A DNA stretch of 61,510 nt from Dechloromonas sp. (GTDB lineage Bacteria > Pseudomonadota > Gammaproteobacteria > Burkholderiales > Rhodocyclaceae): the NCBI GenBank assembly GCA_017302355.1, contig JAFLDQ010000003.1, positions 1 through 61,510 of the forward strand. Reading direction: 5' to 3'. Numbering within the stretch: the first letter of the stretch is position 1; each line of letters begins with the position of its first letter. Shown piece by piece: positions 9,899-18,566 of the stretch. Both the position numbers and the translations under genes were made by a program. The notes beneath the pieces were generated by a model that was not told the origin of the DNA, searched no databases, and was given only the letters and a program-made list of their open reading frames with translations.

Positions 9899-10257
9899 GC
9901 GGCAGGACATCGTTGGGCGAGGTCGCGCCCTATGTCACCAGGGATGGCTCGGAGATTCGCGAACTGCTGCACCCTGGCGCGCATGCCGTGCGCAACCAGA
10001 GCCTCGCCGAAGCGGTCGTCCGCCCCGGCGCCGCGACGCTGCTGCACCGCCACGAAACCAGCGAGGAGATCTACCACGTAACGCGCGGCGCCGGCCGCAT
10101 GACGCTGGGTGCGGAAACGTTGGCGATCGCCGCCGGCGACAGCATCGCGATTCCGCCCGGAACGCCGCATCGCGTCGAGAATACCGGCGCCGAGGCGCTG
10201 CACATCCTGTGCTGCTGCGCTCCGGCGTATTCGCACGAGGACACGATCCTGCTCTGA
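9895..10257 (+). CDS. Cupin domain protein
   Basis: This 120-residue single cupin barrel has the metal-site pattern HRHETSEEIYHVTRGAGRM (about residues 46-64) and a second motif GDSIAIPPGTPHRVENTG. The spaced His, His, Glu and the later His would bind one metal ion. The substrate cannot be told from sequence. I place the start at GTG 9895, overlapping the creA stop (GTGA), because no ATG exists in frame before the motif and the open frame upstream runs through creA. The two genes are probably co-transcribed and end at the hairpin at 10301. Confidence 0.75.
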   Translation: MSGRTSLGEVAPYVTRDGSEIRELLHPGAHAVRNQSLAEAVVRPGAATLLHRHETSEEIYHVTRGAGRMTLGAETLAIAAGDSIAIPPGTPHRVENTGAEALHILCCCAPAYSHEDTILL

Positions 10258-10300
10258 GCCTTGCCGCCGCACGGCGGGCACGGAAGACGATCGTGAACGG

Positions 10301-10325
10301 AAAACGCCGCATTGCGCGGCGTTTT
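10301..10325 (+). terminator. Rho-independent terminator after the cupin gene
   Basis: A 10-bp perfect stem (AAAACGCCGC / GCGGCGTTTT) with a 5-nt loop ends in a T run. It could act on both strands and so may also end transcripts from pgsA, whose stop is at 10518. Confidence 0.75.
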
Positions 10326-10517
10326 GTATCGGTGCCTTGTGCACCGCTGATCGGGTTTCCCCGTCCGGGTACTACCTAGTCATCCCGAGGAAGTTGCATT
10401 CTCAATAATCGCTCTCCATGTGGTTAGCTATACGAAACTGCGATTCCTTTTTACGCCTGATCGGCCAAGAATGCAACAGGCTTCCCGCGTCTTTTTCACC
10501 TGGCGCGGCGCAGGCGA

Positions 10518-11096
10518 TCAATCGTCCTTGCTGCGCGCCGCGATTTCCGGCCAGGCCATCCTCAGGTAGTAGCCCATCGACCATAATGTGAGAAGCGCGG
10601 CGATCCAGATCAGCCCGTTCCCCAGGAGCCGGCAGTCGATTCCGGAGAACTCGTCGTAATAGAGGAGCATCGGAATCGCGACCATCTGCGCGACGGTCTT
10701 GATCTTTCCCAGCATCGATACCGCGACGCTCCTCGAGGCGCCAATCCTGGCCATCCATTCGCGCAACGCCGAGATGGTGATTTCGCGGCCGATGATGATG
10801 GCGGCGACGATCGCATCGGCCCGCCCCAGTTGCACCAGGATGATCAGCGCCGCCGCGACCATCAGCTTGTCGGCCACCGGATCGAGAAAGGCCCCGAACG
10901 CCGAGGTCTGGTTCCACCGGCGCGCCAGAAAGCCGTCGGCCCAGTCGGTGACCGCCGCGGCGATGAACAGGGAAGTGGCCACGACATCGCGCTCGTGGCC
11001 GGTCACCCAGCCGGCGGGCAGATAGTAGACGGAGATCAGCAGGGGGATGGCGAGGATGCGCAGCCAGGTCAGCAGGATGGGCAGGTTCAAAGGCAT
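10518..11096 (-). CDS. pgsA: CDP-diacylglycerol-glycerol-3-phosphate 3-phosphatidyltransferase
   Basis: This 192-residue inner-membrane enzyme makes phosphatidylglycerol phosphate, the first committed step to PG and cardiolipin. The CDP-alcohol phosphotransferase motif is complete: D51, D54-G55, A58-R59, G68, D72 and D76 in DWADGFLARR...GAFLDPVAD. Several hydrophobic segments follow. I start at MPLNLPILLTWLRIL (ATG at 11096) because this is the usual family N-terminus and the longer frame overlaps uvrC. Its start lies 4 nt downstream of the uvrC stop, so the pair is one operon, as is common in proteobacteria. Confidence 0.93.
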   Translation of the reverse strand: MPLNLPILLTWLRILAIPLLISVYYLPAGWVTGHERDVVATSLFIAAAVTDWADGFLARRWNQTSAFGAFLDPVADKLMVAAALIILVQLGRADAIVAAIIIGREITISALREWMARIGASRSVAVSMLGKIKTVAQMVAIPMLLYYDEFSGIDCRLLGNGLIWIAALLTLWSMGYYLRMAWPEIAARSKDD

Positions 11097-11100
11097 GGGT

Positions 11101-12912
11101 TCAATGTAGGGCTGCGAAAATCTTCTCGGCCTGTTCCCGGCTGATTCCGGGAACTTCGGCCAATTGCTCCGGCGATGCCGCAAGGACGCCAGTCAGACCG
11201 CCAAAACGCGCGACCAGCGCCTTGCGGCGGGCAGCACCGATGCCTGGGAGATCTTCGAGCCTGGAAGTCCTGCGGGCCTTGCCGCGCCGCGCCCGATGGC
11301 CGGTGATGGCAAAGCGGTGGGCCTCGTCGCGGATCTCCTGGATCAGGTGCAATGCCGGATGCTCCGCCGGCAATTGTAACGGCTCTCGCGCATCCGGGAA
11401 AACCAGCGTTTCCAGTCCGGGCCTCCTCCCCTCGCCCTTGGCCACGCCGATCATCGCCAGTTCTCCCAGGCCGAGGTCGGTGAGCGCCGCCTGGGCGCAC
11501 CCGACCTGCCCCTTGCCGCCGTCGATCAGGATCAGGTCCGGCGCCACGCCTTCGCCGCCCGCCACCCGCTCGTAACGCCGGCTGACGGCCTGGCGCATGG
11601 CGGCATAGTCGTCGCCGGGCTCGACGTTGCGAATGTTGAAGCGGCGATAGTCGGCCTTTTTCATGCCGTTTCCCTGGTAGACCACGCACGATGCAACGGT
11701 AGCCTCGCCCTGCGTGTGGCTGATGTCGAAACATTCGATGCGGTGGATCGCATCCGGCAGCGCGAGAACCTGCTGCAGCGCCAGCAGGCGCCGTTCCTGC
11801 TGGGCCGATGCCTGATTCCGGGCGACGATTGCCAGCCGGCCGTTGTGCACGGCCATGTCGACCCATGCCCGCTGCCGGAGCGAACGCGCCTCGCTGACCG
11901 GCGCCGCCCGCCCGGCGAGCTCGGCCAGCAGTTGACCGGCATCGCTGCCTTCCTCATGTTCCGGCAAGGGCTGCGCGATGACCCGGGCGGGCGCCGGGTG
12001 GGCGGCATAGTGCTGCCGGATGAATGCCGCGACCGCCTCGGCCGGCGAACAGTCGCCGGCATTGACCGGAAACTGCGGCCGGTCCCCGAGATGCCTGCCC
12101 CCCCTGACCATGGCCAGGTTGACGCAGATCTGCCCGCCTTCGCGCAGGGCGACGATGATGTCGATGTCCTCGCCCTTGCTGCTCGAAACGTATTGCTTTT
12201 CCTGGACCTGGCGCAGGGACTGGATCTGGTCGCGATACACCGCCGCCTGCTCGAATGCCAGCCTCGCCGATGCCGCCTCCATCGCTTTGGTCAGTCTCCC
12301 GATGACCTCCTGCTGGCGACCGAGAAGGAACATCGACGCCAGTTGGACGTCGGCCGCGTATTCTCCGGGGCTGACATGCCCGACGCAGGGCCCGCTGCAG
12401 CGCCTGATCTGGTAGAGCAGACAGGGGCGCGAGCGATTGGCGAAGACCGAATCCTCGCAGGTCCGCAGCCGGAACATCTTCTGCAGCAGCTGGATGCTGT
12501 CGCGAATGGCCCATGCCGACGGGTACGGGCCGAAATAGTCGGCCCGGCGATCCGGGTTGCCGCGAAAGAAGCCGAGCCGGGGGAATTCGTCCCGGCTGAG
12601 GACAATGTAGGGATAGGACTTGTCGTCGCGGAACAGGATGTTGTAACGCGGCGACAGGGACTTGATCAGGTTGTTTTCGAGAAGCAGGGCTTCCGCCTCG
12701 GTCCGCGTCGAAGTGGTTTCGACCGCCGCGATCTGGCGGACCATGTGGGCGATGCGCGGACTCGGCAGGTTTTCCCGGAAATAGGATGAGACCCGCTTCT
12801 TCAGGTTCTTCGCCTTGCCGACGTAGAGCACGGCGCCCGCGGCATCGAGCATCCGGTAGACGCCGGGCAGTTCGGTCAGCGAGGCGAGGAACTCGCGGGC
12901 GTCGAAAGTCAT
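11101..12912 (-). CDS. uvrC: UvrABC system protein C (excinuclease subunit C)
   Basis: This 603-residue protein makes the dual incisions of nucleotide excision repair after UvrB loading. It has the N-terminal GIY-YIG nuclease (LPGVYRMLDAAGAVLYVGKAKNLKKR, about 15-40), a UVR UvrB-binding segment around residues 200-235, the RNase H-like C-terminal nuclease with ECFDISHTQGEATVAS and LILIDGGKGQV, and a helix-hairpin-helix pair near 550-600 (LEDLPGIGAARR, VPGISREQAEKI). Length is normal. It is followed 4 nt later by pgsA. Confidence 0.97.
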   Translation of the reverse strand: MTFDAREFLASLTELPGVYRMLDAAGAVLYVGKAKNLKKRVSSYFRENLPSPRIAHMVRQIAAVETTSTRTEAEALLLENNLIKSLSPRYNILFRDDKSYPYIVLSRDEFPRLGFFRGNPDRRADYFGPYPSAWAIRDSIQLLQKMFRLRTCEDSVFANRSRPCLLYQIRRCSGPCVGHVSPGEYAADVQLASMFLLGRQQEVIGRLTKAMEAASARLAFEQAAVYRDQIQSLRQVQEKQYVSSSKGEDIDIIVALREGGQICVNLAMVRGGRHLGDRPQFPVNAGDCSPAEAVAAFIRQHYAAHPAPARVIAQPLPEHEEGSDAGQLLAELAGRAAPVSEARSLRQRAWVDMAVHNGRLAIVARNQASAQQERRLLALQQVLALPDAIHRIECFDISHTQGEATVASCVVYQGNGMKKADYRRFNIRNVEPGDDYAAMRQAVSRRYERVAGGEGVAPDLILIDGGKGQVGCAQAALTDLGLGELAMIGVAKGEGRRPGLETLVFPDAREPLQLPAEHPALHLIQEIRDEAHRFAITGHRARRGKARRTSRLEDLPGIGAARRKALVARFGGLTGVLAASPEQLAEVPGISREQAEKIFAALH

Positions 12913-12924
12913 GCCGCCTCCGGG

Positions 12925-13572
12925 TTACCCGAGTCGCGCCCTGACACCGGCGAAGACGGCCTCGAAGCTCTCCCGCGACAGGCGTCCCGTCCGCCAGTTG
13001 TAGCCGCTGCAATGGTAGCTGTCGACCAGCAGGCGGCCATCCGGCAAGGCATGGCTGACGTTGTGCCCGAACACGCGGTTCGCCGGCTTGAGGCGGCAGG
13101 CGCGCAGCACTGCCTGGTGGGCGATGGCCCCGAGGGCGACGATGACTTTCAGGCGCGGCATGGCGGCCAGCTCGGCCACGAGATGGGTATTGCATTCGTG
13201 GATCTCGGCGGCCGTCGGCTTGTTGGCCGGCGGCAGGCAGCGCACGGCATTGGTGATCCGGCAGTTGACCAGGCGCAGCGCCGGATTGGCCCGGTTGTCC
13301 GGCCCGAGAGGCGCGGCGGCGGTGGCAAAGCCGAAGCGGTGGAGGGCCGGATAAAGCAGTTCTCCGGCGACGTCGCCGGTGAACGGACGACCGGTCCGGT
13401 TGGCTCCCTTTTCGCCCGGGCCGAGTCCGACCACGAGCAACTCGGCGTCCAGCGGGCCGAAGGCTGGGACCGGCAGGGCATGCCATTCGGGATCGCGCCG
13501 GCGGATCGTGGCGAGGTGCCCGGCCAGGCGCGGGCAGGCGATGCAGTCCTGCGGATCGTGGAATGACGGCAT
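12925..13572 (-). CDS. Uracil-DNA glycosylase, family 5 (UDGb-like)
   Basis: This 215-residue protein (MPSFHDPQDCIACPRL) excises uracil or deaminated bases from DNA. Four cysteines consistent with an Fe-S cluster are visible (the CIACPRL pair, then CRITNAVRC). The active-site block GLGPGEKGANRTGRPFTGD lacks the catalytic Asp of family 4 and fits the GL(A/G)PG pattern of family 5. The C-terminal HCSGYNWRTGRLS supports this. I start at ATG 13572; the frame is open much further upstream but that runs antisense through earP. It lies 12 nt upstream of uvrC on the same strand, giving a small repair operon udg-uvrC-pgsA. Confidence 0.85.
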   Translation of the reverse strand: MPSFHDPQDCIACPRLAGHLATIRRRDPEWHALPVPAFGPLDAELLVVGLGPGEKGANRTGRPFTGDVAGELLYPALHRFGFATAAAPLGPDNRANPALRLVNCRITNAVRCLPPANKPTAAEIHECNTHLVAELAAMPRLKVIVALGAIAHQAVLRACRLKPANRVFGHNVSHALPDGRLLVDSYHCSGYNWRTGRLSRESFEAVFAGVRARLG

Positions 13573-13587
13573 GACGGCGATGGTAGC

Positions 13588-14679
13588 ATGGCGTCCATGC
13601 AGCTTCACTGGGACATCTTCTGCCACGTCATCGACAACCAGGGCGACGTCGGCGTGTGCTGGCGGCTCGCCCGGCAACTGGCCGCCGAACATGGCAAGCG
13701 GGTGCGACTCTGGCTCGACGACCTGGGCAGCCTGCAATCGCTGTGTCCCGCCGTCGCGGCGGCGAAGGACGAACAGCTTTGCCAGGGCGTCGAAATCCGG
13801 CGCTGGGCCGGGAATATCGCGGTCGACCGTGTCGGCGAGGTCATTATCGAGGGCTTTGGCTGCAAGCTCCCGGAAAACTACCTGCGGGCGATGGCGGCGG
13901 CGGCGACCCGGCCGTGCTGGATCAATCTCGAATACCTCTCCGCCGAATCCTGGATCGACGGCTGCCACGGCATGGCTTCACCCCACCCCACCCTGCCGCT
14001 GGTCAAGTATTTCTACTTTCCGGGCTTCTCGGCCGCCAGCGGCGGCCTGCTGCGCGAGCACGACCTCCTCGCGCGACGCGATGCGCTTGCGGCGCGCCTT
14101 CGCGCGCCCGCTGGCATCGACATCAGCCTGTTCTGCTACGACGATGCTCCGGTGGGTGAGCTGCTCGAGGTTCTGGCCGGTTCGCCGGATCCGGTTCGCG
14201 TCCATGTCGCGCCCGGCAAGCCGCTGGCTGCCGTCCAGGCTCATTGTGGCGGAAACGGCCCGTGGCGCTTCGGCGAGCTGCGCGTCATTCCGTTCGCGCC
14301 CCTGCCCCTGGATGACTACGATGCGTTGCTGTGGCGCTGCGACCTGAATTTCGTTCGCGGCGAGGATTCCTTCGTCCGTGCGCAATGGGCCGGCAAGCCA
14401 TTGGTCTGGCAGCCCTACGTCCAGGAAGCCGGCGCCCATCTGGTGAAGCTGGAAGCCTTTCTCGACCGCTACACGGCCGGCATGGATCGATTCGCCGCGA
14501 CGGCCACGGTCGACCTGCTCAAGGCATGGAATTCGACCGGCCGGCTTCGCCGCGCCTGGCCGGACTTTCTCGCGTCGCGGCGGGAAATCACGGCGCACGC
14601 GCGCCGCTGGGCCGATCGTCTCGCCGGGCAGCCGGATCTGTGCGCCGCCCTCGTCAGATTCTGTGCCGGCAAGGTATAA
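13588..14679 (+). CDS. earP: EF-P arginine rhamnosyltransferase EarP
   Basis: This 363-residue GT-B enzyme transfers rhamnose from dTDP-L-rhamnose to Arg32 of EF-P. The family start [20 protein letters not shown] includes the acceptor-site Asp region, and the donor-site block [19 protein letters not shown] is intact. ATG 13588 and ATG 13597 are both possible; the second (MQLHWDIF) is closer to the usual N-terminus. It is divergent from the udg gene and immediately precedes efp, which carries the matching Arg32. This pair is the expected arrangement in betaproteobacteria. Confidence 0.95.
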   Translation: MASMQLHWDIFCHVIDNQGDVGVCWRLARQLAAEHGKRVRLWLDDLGSLQSLCPAVAAAKDEQLCQGVEIRRWAGNIAVDRVGEVIIEGFGCKLPENYLRAMAAAATRPCWINLEYLSAESWIDGCHGMASPHPTLPLVKYFYFPGFSAASGGLLREHDLLARRDALAARLRAPAGIDISLFCYDDAPVGELLEVLAGSPDPVRVHVAPGKPLAAVQAHCGGNGPWRFGELRVIPFAPLPLDDYDALLWRCDLNFVRGEDSFVRAQWAGKPLVWQPYVQEAGAHLVKLEAFLDRYTAGMDRFAATATVDLLKAWNSTGRLRRAWPDFLASRREITAHARRWADRLAGQPDLCAALVRFCAGKV

Positions 14680-14719
14680 TTATCGGCTCACATTTTTCAG
14701 CTTTTTTGGGAAAACCCGA

Positions 14720-15277
14720 ATGAAAACCGCACAGGAACTCCGCTCCGGTAATGTCATCATGGTCGGATCGGCCCCGCTCGTCGTCCAGAAGGCCGAATAC
14801 AGCAAGTCCGGCCGTAACGCCTCGGTCGTCAAGATGAAGCTCAAGAACCTCCTGAGCGGCGCCGCTTCGGAAGCGGTCTATCGGGCCGACGACAAGTTCG
14901 AGGTCGTCGTCCTCGAGAAGAAGGCGGTGACCTATTCCTACTTCGCCGATCCGATGTACGTGTTCATGGACGCCGAGTACAACCAGTTCGAGGTGGAAGC
15001 GGAAAACATGGTCGATGCCCTGAAGTATCTCGAGGACGGCCTGTCCTGCGAAGTGGTCTTCTACAACGGCAAGGCGATTTCCGTCGAACTGCCGAACAGC
15101 GTCGTCCGCGAAGTGATCTACACCGAACCGGCGGTCAAGGGCGACACCTCCGGCAAGGTATTGAAGCCGGCGCGCCTTGCCACCGGTTTCGAGTTGCCGG
15201 TTCCGGCCTTCATCGGCATCGGCGACAGGATCGAGATCGACACCCGGACCGACGAGTACAAGAGCCGCGCCAAGTAG
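14720..15277 (+). CDS. efp: Elongation factor P
   Basis: This 185-residue translation factor relieves ribosome stalling at polyproline. It shows the KOW-like N-domain and the tip loop SKSGRNAS with Arg at position 32, the residue rhamnosylated by EarP, plus two OB domains ending [18 protein letters not shown] start at [11 protein letters not shown] (ATG 14720); the frame is open upstream but overlaps the end of earP. It is followed by a strong terminator. Confidence 0.97.
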   Translation: MKTAQELRSGNVIMVGSAPLVVQKAEYSKSGRNASVVKMKLKNLLSGAASEAVYRADDKFEVVVLEKKAVTYSYFADPMYVFMDAEYNQFEVEAENMVDALKYLEDGLSCEVVFYNGKAISVELPNSVVREVIYTEPAVKGDTSGKVLKPARLATGFELPVPAFIGIGDRIEIDTRTDEYKSRAK

Positions 15278-15302
15278 ATCGCGACCCGTTCATCGCATGG
15301 AT

Positions 15303-15326
15303 CGGGCAGCTTCGGCTGCCCGTTTT
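15303..15326 (+). terminator. Rho-independent terminator after efp
   Basis: An 8-bp stem CGGGCAGC / GCTGCCCG closed by a TTCG tetraloop is followed by TTTT. Confidence 0.9.
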
Positions 15327-15348
15327 CATTCATCGCGCCGCTTGCCGG

Positions 15349-16365
15349 TCAGGTCGTCAAGCTTGCAATGATTTCCTGCGCCCGGCGGTAGCGCGGGTCA
15401 GACTGAAGCGCCTGCCAGTCCAGGGCCGCCTGCCTCGGCAACAGGGCTTCGACGCGCCTGCCTCTGTCCGGGTCGACTTCCGGATGCCAGTTCGCCAGGA
15501 TCTCGCCGACGGCATCCGGGGAATTGCACACGAGCAACATGTCGCAACCGGCACGATAGGCCGCGGCGACGCGATCGAGCATGCCGCCGGCGACGCCGGC
15601 GCCCTGCATCGACAGATCGTCGGTGAAGACGACGCCGTCAAACTTGATGTCGTTCCTTAGGTATTGTATCCATCTGTTTGAAAATACGGCAGTATTGCAG
15701 TCCATGCAATGGTAGATCACATGGGCGGCCATGACCGCGTCGAGGGCGAGCCGGCGGTAGGCAAGCAGGTCGTCCTGCATCGCCTCCAGACTGCGGTCAT
15801 CGACAGGAAGTTCGACATGCGAGTCGGGAATCACGTAGCCGTGCCCCGGAAAATGCTTGCCGCAGCTGCCCATGCCCCCCTCGGCCATGCCGGCGGCCAG
15901 CGCTCCGGCGAGCGCGATGACGGCATCGGGCTGACGATGGAAGGCGCGATCACCGATCACCCGCGACGGTCCGTAGTCGAGGTCGAGGACCGGCGCAAAC
16001 GAATAATCGACGCCGCGCGCGCGCAGCTCGGCGGCGAGCACGTAGCCGACCTGGCGGGCCGCATCGCGTGCCGCATCGGGCTGCCTGTCCCAGAGCCGCC
16101 CGAGGGCGGCCATCGCCGGCAGCCTAGTGAATCCTTCGCGAAAGCGCTGCACCCTGCCGCCTTCATGATCGACGGCGATCAGGAAGGGGCTGCGCAGCGC
16201 GTGGATGTCGCCGGTCAGCGCCGCCAGTTGCCCGGGATTCTCGTAGTTTCGCGAAAACAGGATGATCCCGCCGACCAGCGGATGGGCGAGGCGCCGGCGA
16301 TCGAGATCGCTGAGTCGCGTGCCGGCGATGTCGATCATCAGCGGGCCGAGGGCGTGTGGTTTCAT
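15349..16365 (-). CDS. nagZ: Beta-N-acetylhexosaminidase (GH3)
   Basis: This 338-residue cytoplasmic enzyme removes GlcNAc from anhydro-muropeptides during cell wall recycling. The GH3 signature includes AVDHEGGRVQRFR (about 65-77), GKHFPGHGYVIPDSH (about 169-183) with the catalytic His loop, and the nucleophile Asp in FTDDLSMQG (D249). Length is normal. It is the last gene of a minus-strand run: its start overlaps the acpS stop by 4 nt, as is usual for this cluster. Confidence 0.96.
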   Translation of the reverse strand: MKPHALGPLMIDIAGTRLSDLDRRRLAHPLVGGIILFSRNYENPGQLAALTGDIHALRSPFLIAVDHEGGRVQRFREGFTRLPAMAALGRLWDRQPDAARDAARQVGYVLAAELRARGVDYSFAPVLDLDYGPSRVIGDRAFHRQPDAVIALAGALAAGMAEGGMGSCGKHFPGHGYVIPDSHVELPVDDRSLEAMQDDLLAYRRLALDAVMAAHVIYHCMDCNTAVFSNRWIQYLRNDIKFDGVVFTDDLSMQGAGVAGGMLDRVAAAYRAGCDMLLVCNSPDAVGEILANWHPEVDPDRGRRVEALLPRQAALDWQALQSDPRYRRAQEIIASLTT

Positions 16366-16745
16366 GGGCGTTCCAGGAGGACACAGGCGATGGCGTATTC
16401 CGCTTCATCGCTCAGCGAAAGGTGAACCGTGAATCCCTGATTTTCGATCAATTCCGCCAGTTGACCGCAGAAGCCGAGAAGCGGCTTGCCCAGTTCGTCG
16501 TGCCCGATGGCGATTGCCGTCAGGACGGCCGGCGGGCGCACGCCAGTGCCCAGCGCCTTGCAGAAGGCTTCCTTGGCGGCAAAGCGCTTGGCGAGAAAGC
16601 GGCCCTTGGCGGCGACGGCAGCCCGTGTGAATTCCGCGACTTCCTGCGGCGCCAGCAGCTTCTCCACGATCCTTTGGCCATGCCGCTCCCACATCCGCTG
16701 CAGGCGCTTCACCGCGACGATGTCGGTGCCGATGCCGTGGATCAT
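16362..16745 (-). CDS. acpS: Holo-[acyl-carrier-protein] synthase
   Basis: This 127-residue phosphopantetheinyl transferase converts apo-ACP to holo-ACP. It has the N-terminal GIGTDIV with D8 and the Mg-binding helix [15 protein letters not shown]. It overlaps pdxJ by 4 nt upstream and nagZ by 4 nt downstream, so the three are translationally coupled. Its substrate AcpP is encoded in this window at 31007-31243. Confidence 0.95.
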   Translation of the reverse strand: MIHGIGTDIVAVKRLQRMWERHGQRIVEKLLAPQEVAEFTRAAVAAKGRFLAKRFAAKEAFCKALGTGVRPPAVLTAIAIGHDELGKPLLGFCGQLAELIENQGFTVHLSLSDEAEYAIACVLLERP

Positions 16746-17497
16746 TCGCCGCGCTCGGCGGCTTCGCGCATCAGCTGCTTCATTTCGCGGACAGCTTCGC
16801 GCAAGCCGACGAAAACCGCGCGGCTGACGATGGCGTGGCCGATGTGCAATTCGCGCACCCCGGCCAGCCGGGCGACCGCCTGGACGTTGTAGTAATTGAG
16901 CGCATGGCCGGCATTGAAGCGCATGCGGAGTTCGCGAACGCGCTGACCGGCTTGACGGATCTTGGCCAGTTCGGCGGCCACGGCGGGCGCCGCGAAGTCG
17001 CGGCCCATGGCATGGAAGGCATGGGCGTAGGGACCGGTATGGATCTCGCAGACGCGGGCGCCGATGCGGGCCGCCGCTTCGATCTGCGGCATCTCGGCAT
17101 CGATGAAGACGCTGGTCATGATTCCGGACTCGCTCAGACGGGCAATGACATCGACGAGCCGGGCTTCCTGAGCCAGAATGTCGAGCCCGCCTTCGGTGGT
17201 CACTTCGTGGCGGCCTTCCGGCACCAGCATCGCCATCTCCGGCTTCAGTCCGCAGGCAATGCCGACCATCTCGTCGGTCGCCGCCATTTCGAGATTGAGC
17301 TTGATCTGGGTCAGGTCGCGCAAGCGGCGGACATCGGCATCCTGGATGTGCCGCCGATCCTCGCGCAGATGAACCGTAATGCCGTCGGCTCCCCCGAGAT
17401 GCGCCTCGACCGCACCCCAGACGGGATCAGGCTCGTAGGTGCGGCGCGCCTGGCGCAGCGTGGCGATATGGTCGATATTGACCCCAAGTTCGATCAT
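16742..17497 (-). CDS. pdxJ: Pyridoxine 5'-phosphate synthase
   Basis: This 251-residue TIM-barrel enzyme makes pyridoxine 5'-phosphate from deoxyxylulose phosphate and aminoacetone phosphate. Its start is [19 protein letters not shown] (ATG 17497), followed by [40 protein letters not shown] and [13 protein letters not shown]. An open frame continues upstream to 17665, but its residues do not match the family. Normally recO lies just upstream in this cluster; here about 1 kb of foreign-looking sequence separates them. Confidence 0.95.
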   Translation of the reverse strand: MIELGVNIDHIATLRQARRTYEPDPVWGAVEAHLGGADGITVHLREDRRHIQDADVRRLRDLTQIKLNLEMAATDEMVGIACGLKPEMAMLVPEGRHEVTTEGGLDILAQEARLVDVIARLSESGIMTSVFIDAEMPQIEAAARIGARVCEIHTGPYAHAFHAMGRDFAAPAVAAELAKIRQAGQRVRELRMRFNAGHALNYYNVQAVARLAGVRELHIGHAIVSRAVFVGLREAVREMKQLMREAAERGE

Positions 17498-17796
17498 GGC
17501 TCCCCTGCATTTCCATCGAGTTACGGTACGCAGCCGCGCAGTCATTCCATTTCCAAGCCAACCGTGACCTTGTCGCCTTTGCCTTGCCATACCTGCGCTG
17601 TCGGTGGCACGTCCTCGCGTCACAATCGATCGGGAAATGGAATTACACGTTGCCATCTTCCACAAATTGCGGTTCAGCCACTTGTCCGGCTGCCTGGATG
17701 GCGATTGCCAGACGGTATTCTAGCCCAGCGCGGTGCATCGCGACATCAGCCGGCCATCAGGCCGGATCAGCAAGCAGGCAAAGGCGCCAATGACTC
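17498..17796. other. Intergenic stretch without a recognisable gene
   Basis: About 300 nt upstream of pdxJ hold only short frames. I see a 6-bp hairpin CCGGCC-ATCA-GGCCGG at 17750-17765 and no convincing product. It probably contains the pdxJ promoter and debris from the event that truncated higB. Confidence 0.5.
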
Positions 17797-17943
17797 ATCG
17801 CGACCCGGCTCGGCGACTTCATCAGTTATTACCGGCCGGTGGTTTCGGTCGCCTACCACTACCAGGCGGTCTACGTGAAATTCATCGGCACACACAAGGC
17901 CTATGACACCATAGACGCCGGGACTGTAGAGATGGAGGTCTGA
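17797..17943 (+). pseudogene. 3' remnant of a HigB-type toxin
   Basis: The plus frame ending at TGA 17941-17943 reads LGDFISYYRPVVSVAYHY, then QAVYVKFIGTHKAYDTID. The core VAYHYQAVYVKFIGTHKAYDTID is the conserved C-terminal half of HigB mRNA interferases. An in-frame TGA lies upstream (about 17790) with no start codon between, so only about 49 residues remain and the N-terminal half is gone. The antitoxin gene begins 1 nt after this stop, which is the normal higB-higA order. Confidence 0.7.
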
Positions 17944-17944
17944 C

Positions 17945-18328
17945 ATGGACATTCGCCCGATCCGTACCGAAGAGGATTACAAGGCCGCGCTGCGCGAAGT
18001 TTCGGCCTATTTCGACGACGAGCCAGCCCCTGAGACGCCCGAGAGCGACCGCTTTGAAGTTCTGCTGACGCTCGTCGAAGCCTACGAGGCCAGGCACTAC
18101 CCGATCGATCTGCCCGATCCCGTCGAGGCGATTAAGTTCCGCATGGACCAGGCCGGGCTGACGCCCAAGGATCTGGTGCCGATGATCGGCCGGCTCAATC
18201 GCGTCTACGAAATCCTGAACCACACCCGGCCCCTGACGCTCGGCATAATCTGGCGACTGCATGAGAAGCTGGGCATTCCCACCGAATGCCTGATCCAGCC
18301 GCCAAAGTCCCGACTCGCGGCCTGGTAG
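17945..18328 (+). CDS. HigA-like antitoxin, HTH family
   Basis: This 127-residue protein has an acidic N-terminal region (MDIRPIRTEEDYKAALREV) and a helix-turn-helix core around residues 65-110 (FRMDQAGLTPKDLVPMIGRL, then NRVYEILNHTRPLTLGIIW). HigA proteins bind toxin through one region and repress the operon through the HTH. It appears intact, but its toxin partner just upstream is truncated, so it may be an orphan antitoxin. Its TAG stop is the first codon of the palindromic element at 18326, so its C-terminus may have been set by that insertion. Confidence 0.75.
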   Translation: MDIRPIRTEEDYKAALREVSAYFDDEPAPETPESDRFEVLLTLVEAYEARHYPIDLPDPVEAIKFRMDQAGLTPKDLVPMIGRLNRVYEILNHTRPLTLGIIWRLHEKLGIPTECLIQPPKSRLAAW

Positions 18329-18484
18329 CCTGCCCCACAGATAACGAAACATGAAAACTTGTCTTTGCGCCGCAGGCTTCGTTGCTCATCCTCGCAATAG
18401 CTGCGGCTATTGCTGCGGTTCGCGCCTCGCCGGCAACGCAAATCCCGCGTTTTCATCTTGTTCCGCAATCTATGGGGCAGGCTA
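18326..18484. repeat. 159-bp imperfect palindrome, MITE-like
   Basis: The left end TAGCCTGCCCCACAGAT (18326 onward) matches in inverse the right end ATCTATGGGGCAGGCTA (ending 18484). The symmetry continues inward: GAAAAC and TTTGCG on the left match CGCAAA and GTTTTC on the right, and the centre is a hairpin CAATAGC / GCTATTG. No coding frame is supported. The whole stretch could fold as one long hairpin, as do miniature transposable elements or structured intergenic repeats. Confidence 0.6.
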
Positions 18485-18566
18485 CTAGCCCTTCCAACTC
18501 CGCGCATTTCGCCCCACCGCATTCACGCAGTCGGTCGTGGACCGCAGTCTCGCGGACCCCGTGCTT

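Noticed and set aside
9895..10257. Extending the cupin frame back to 9415 as a 280-residue protein
   Set aside because: The upstream part is antiphase shadow of creA; the GTG overlapping the creA stop gives a normal single-domain cupin.
16835..17878. 347-residue plus-strand frame opposite pdxJ
   Set aside because: Shadow of pdxJ; no recognisable domain and it runs into the intergenic debris.
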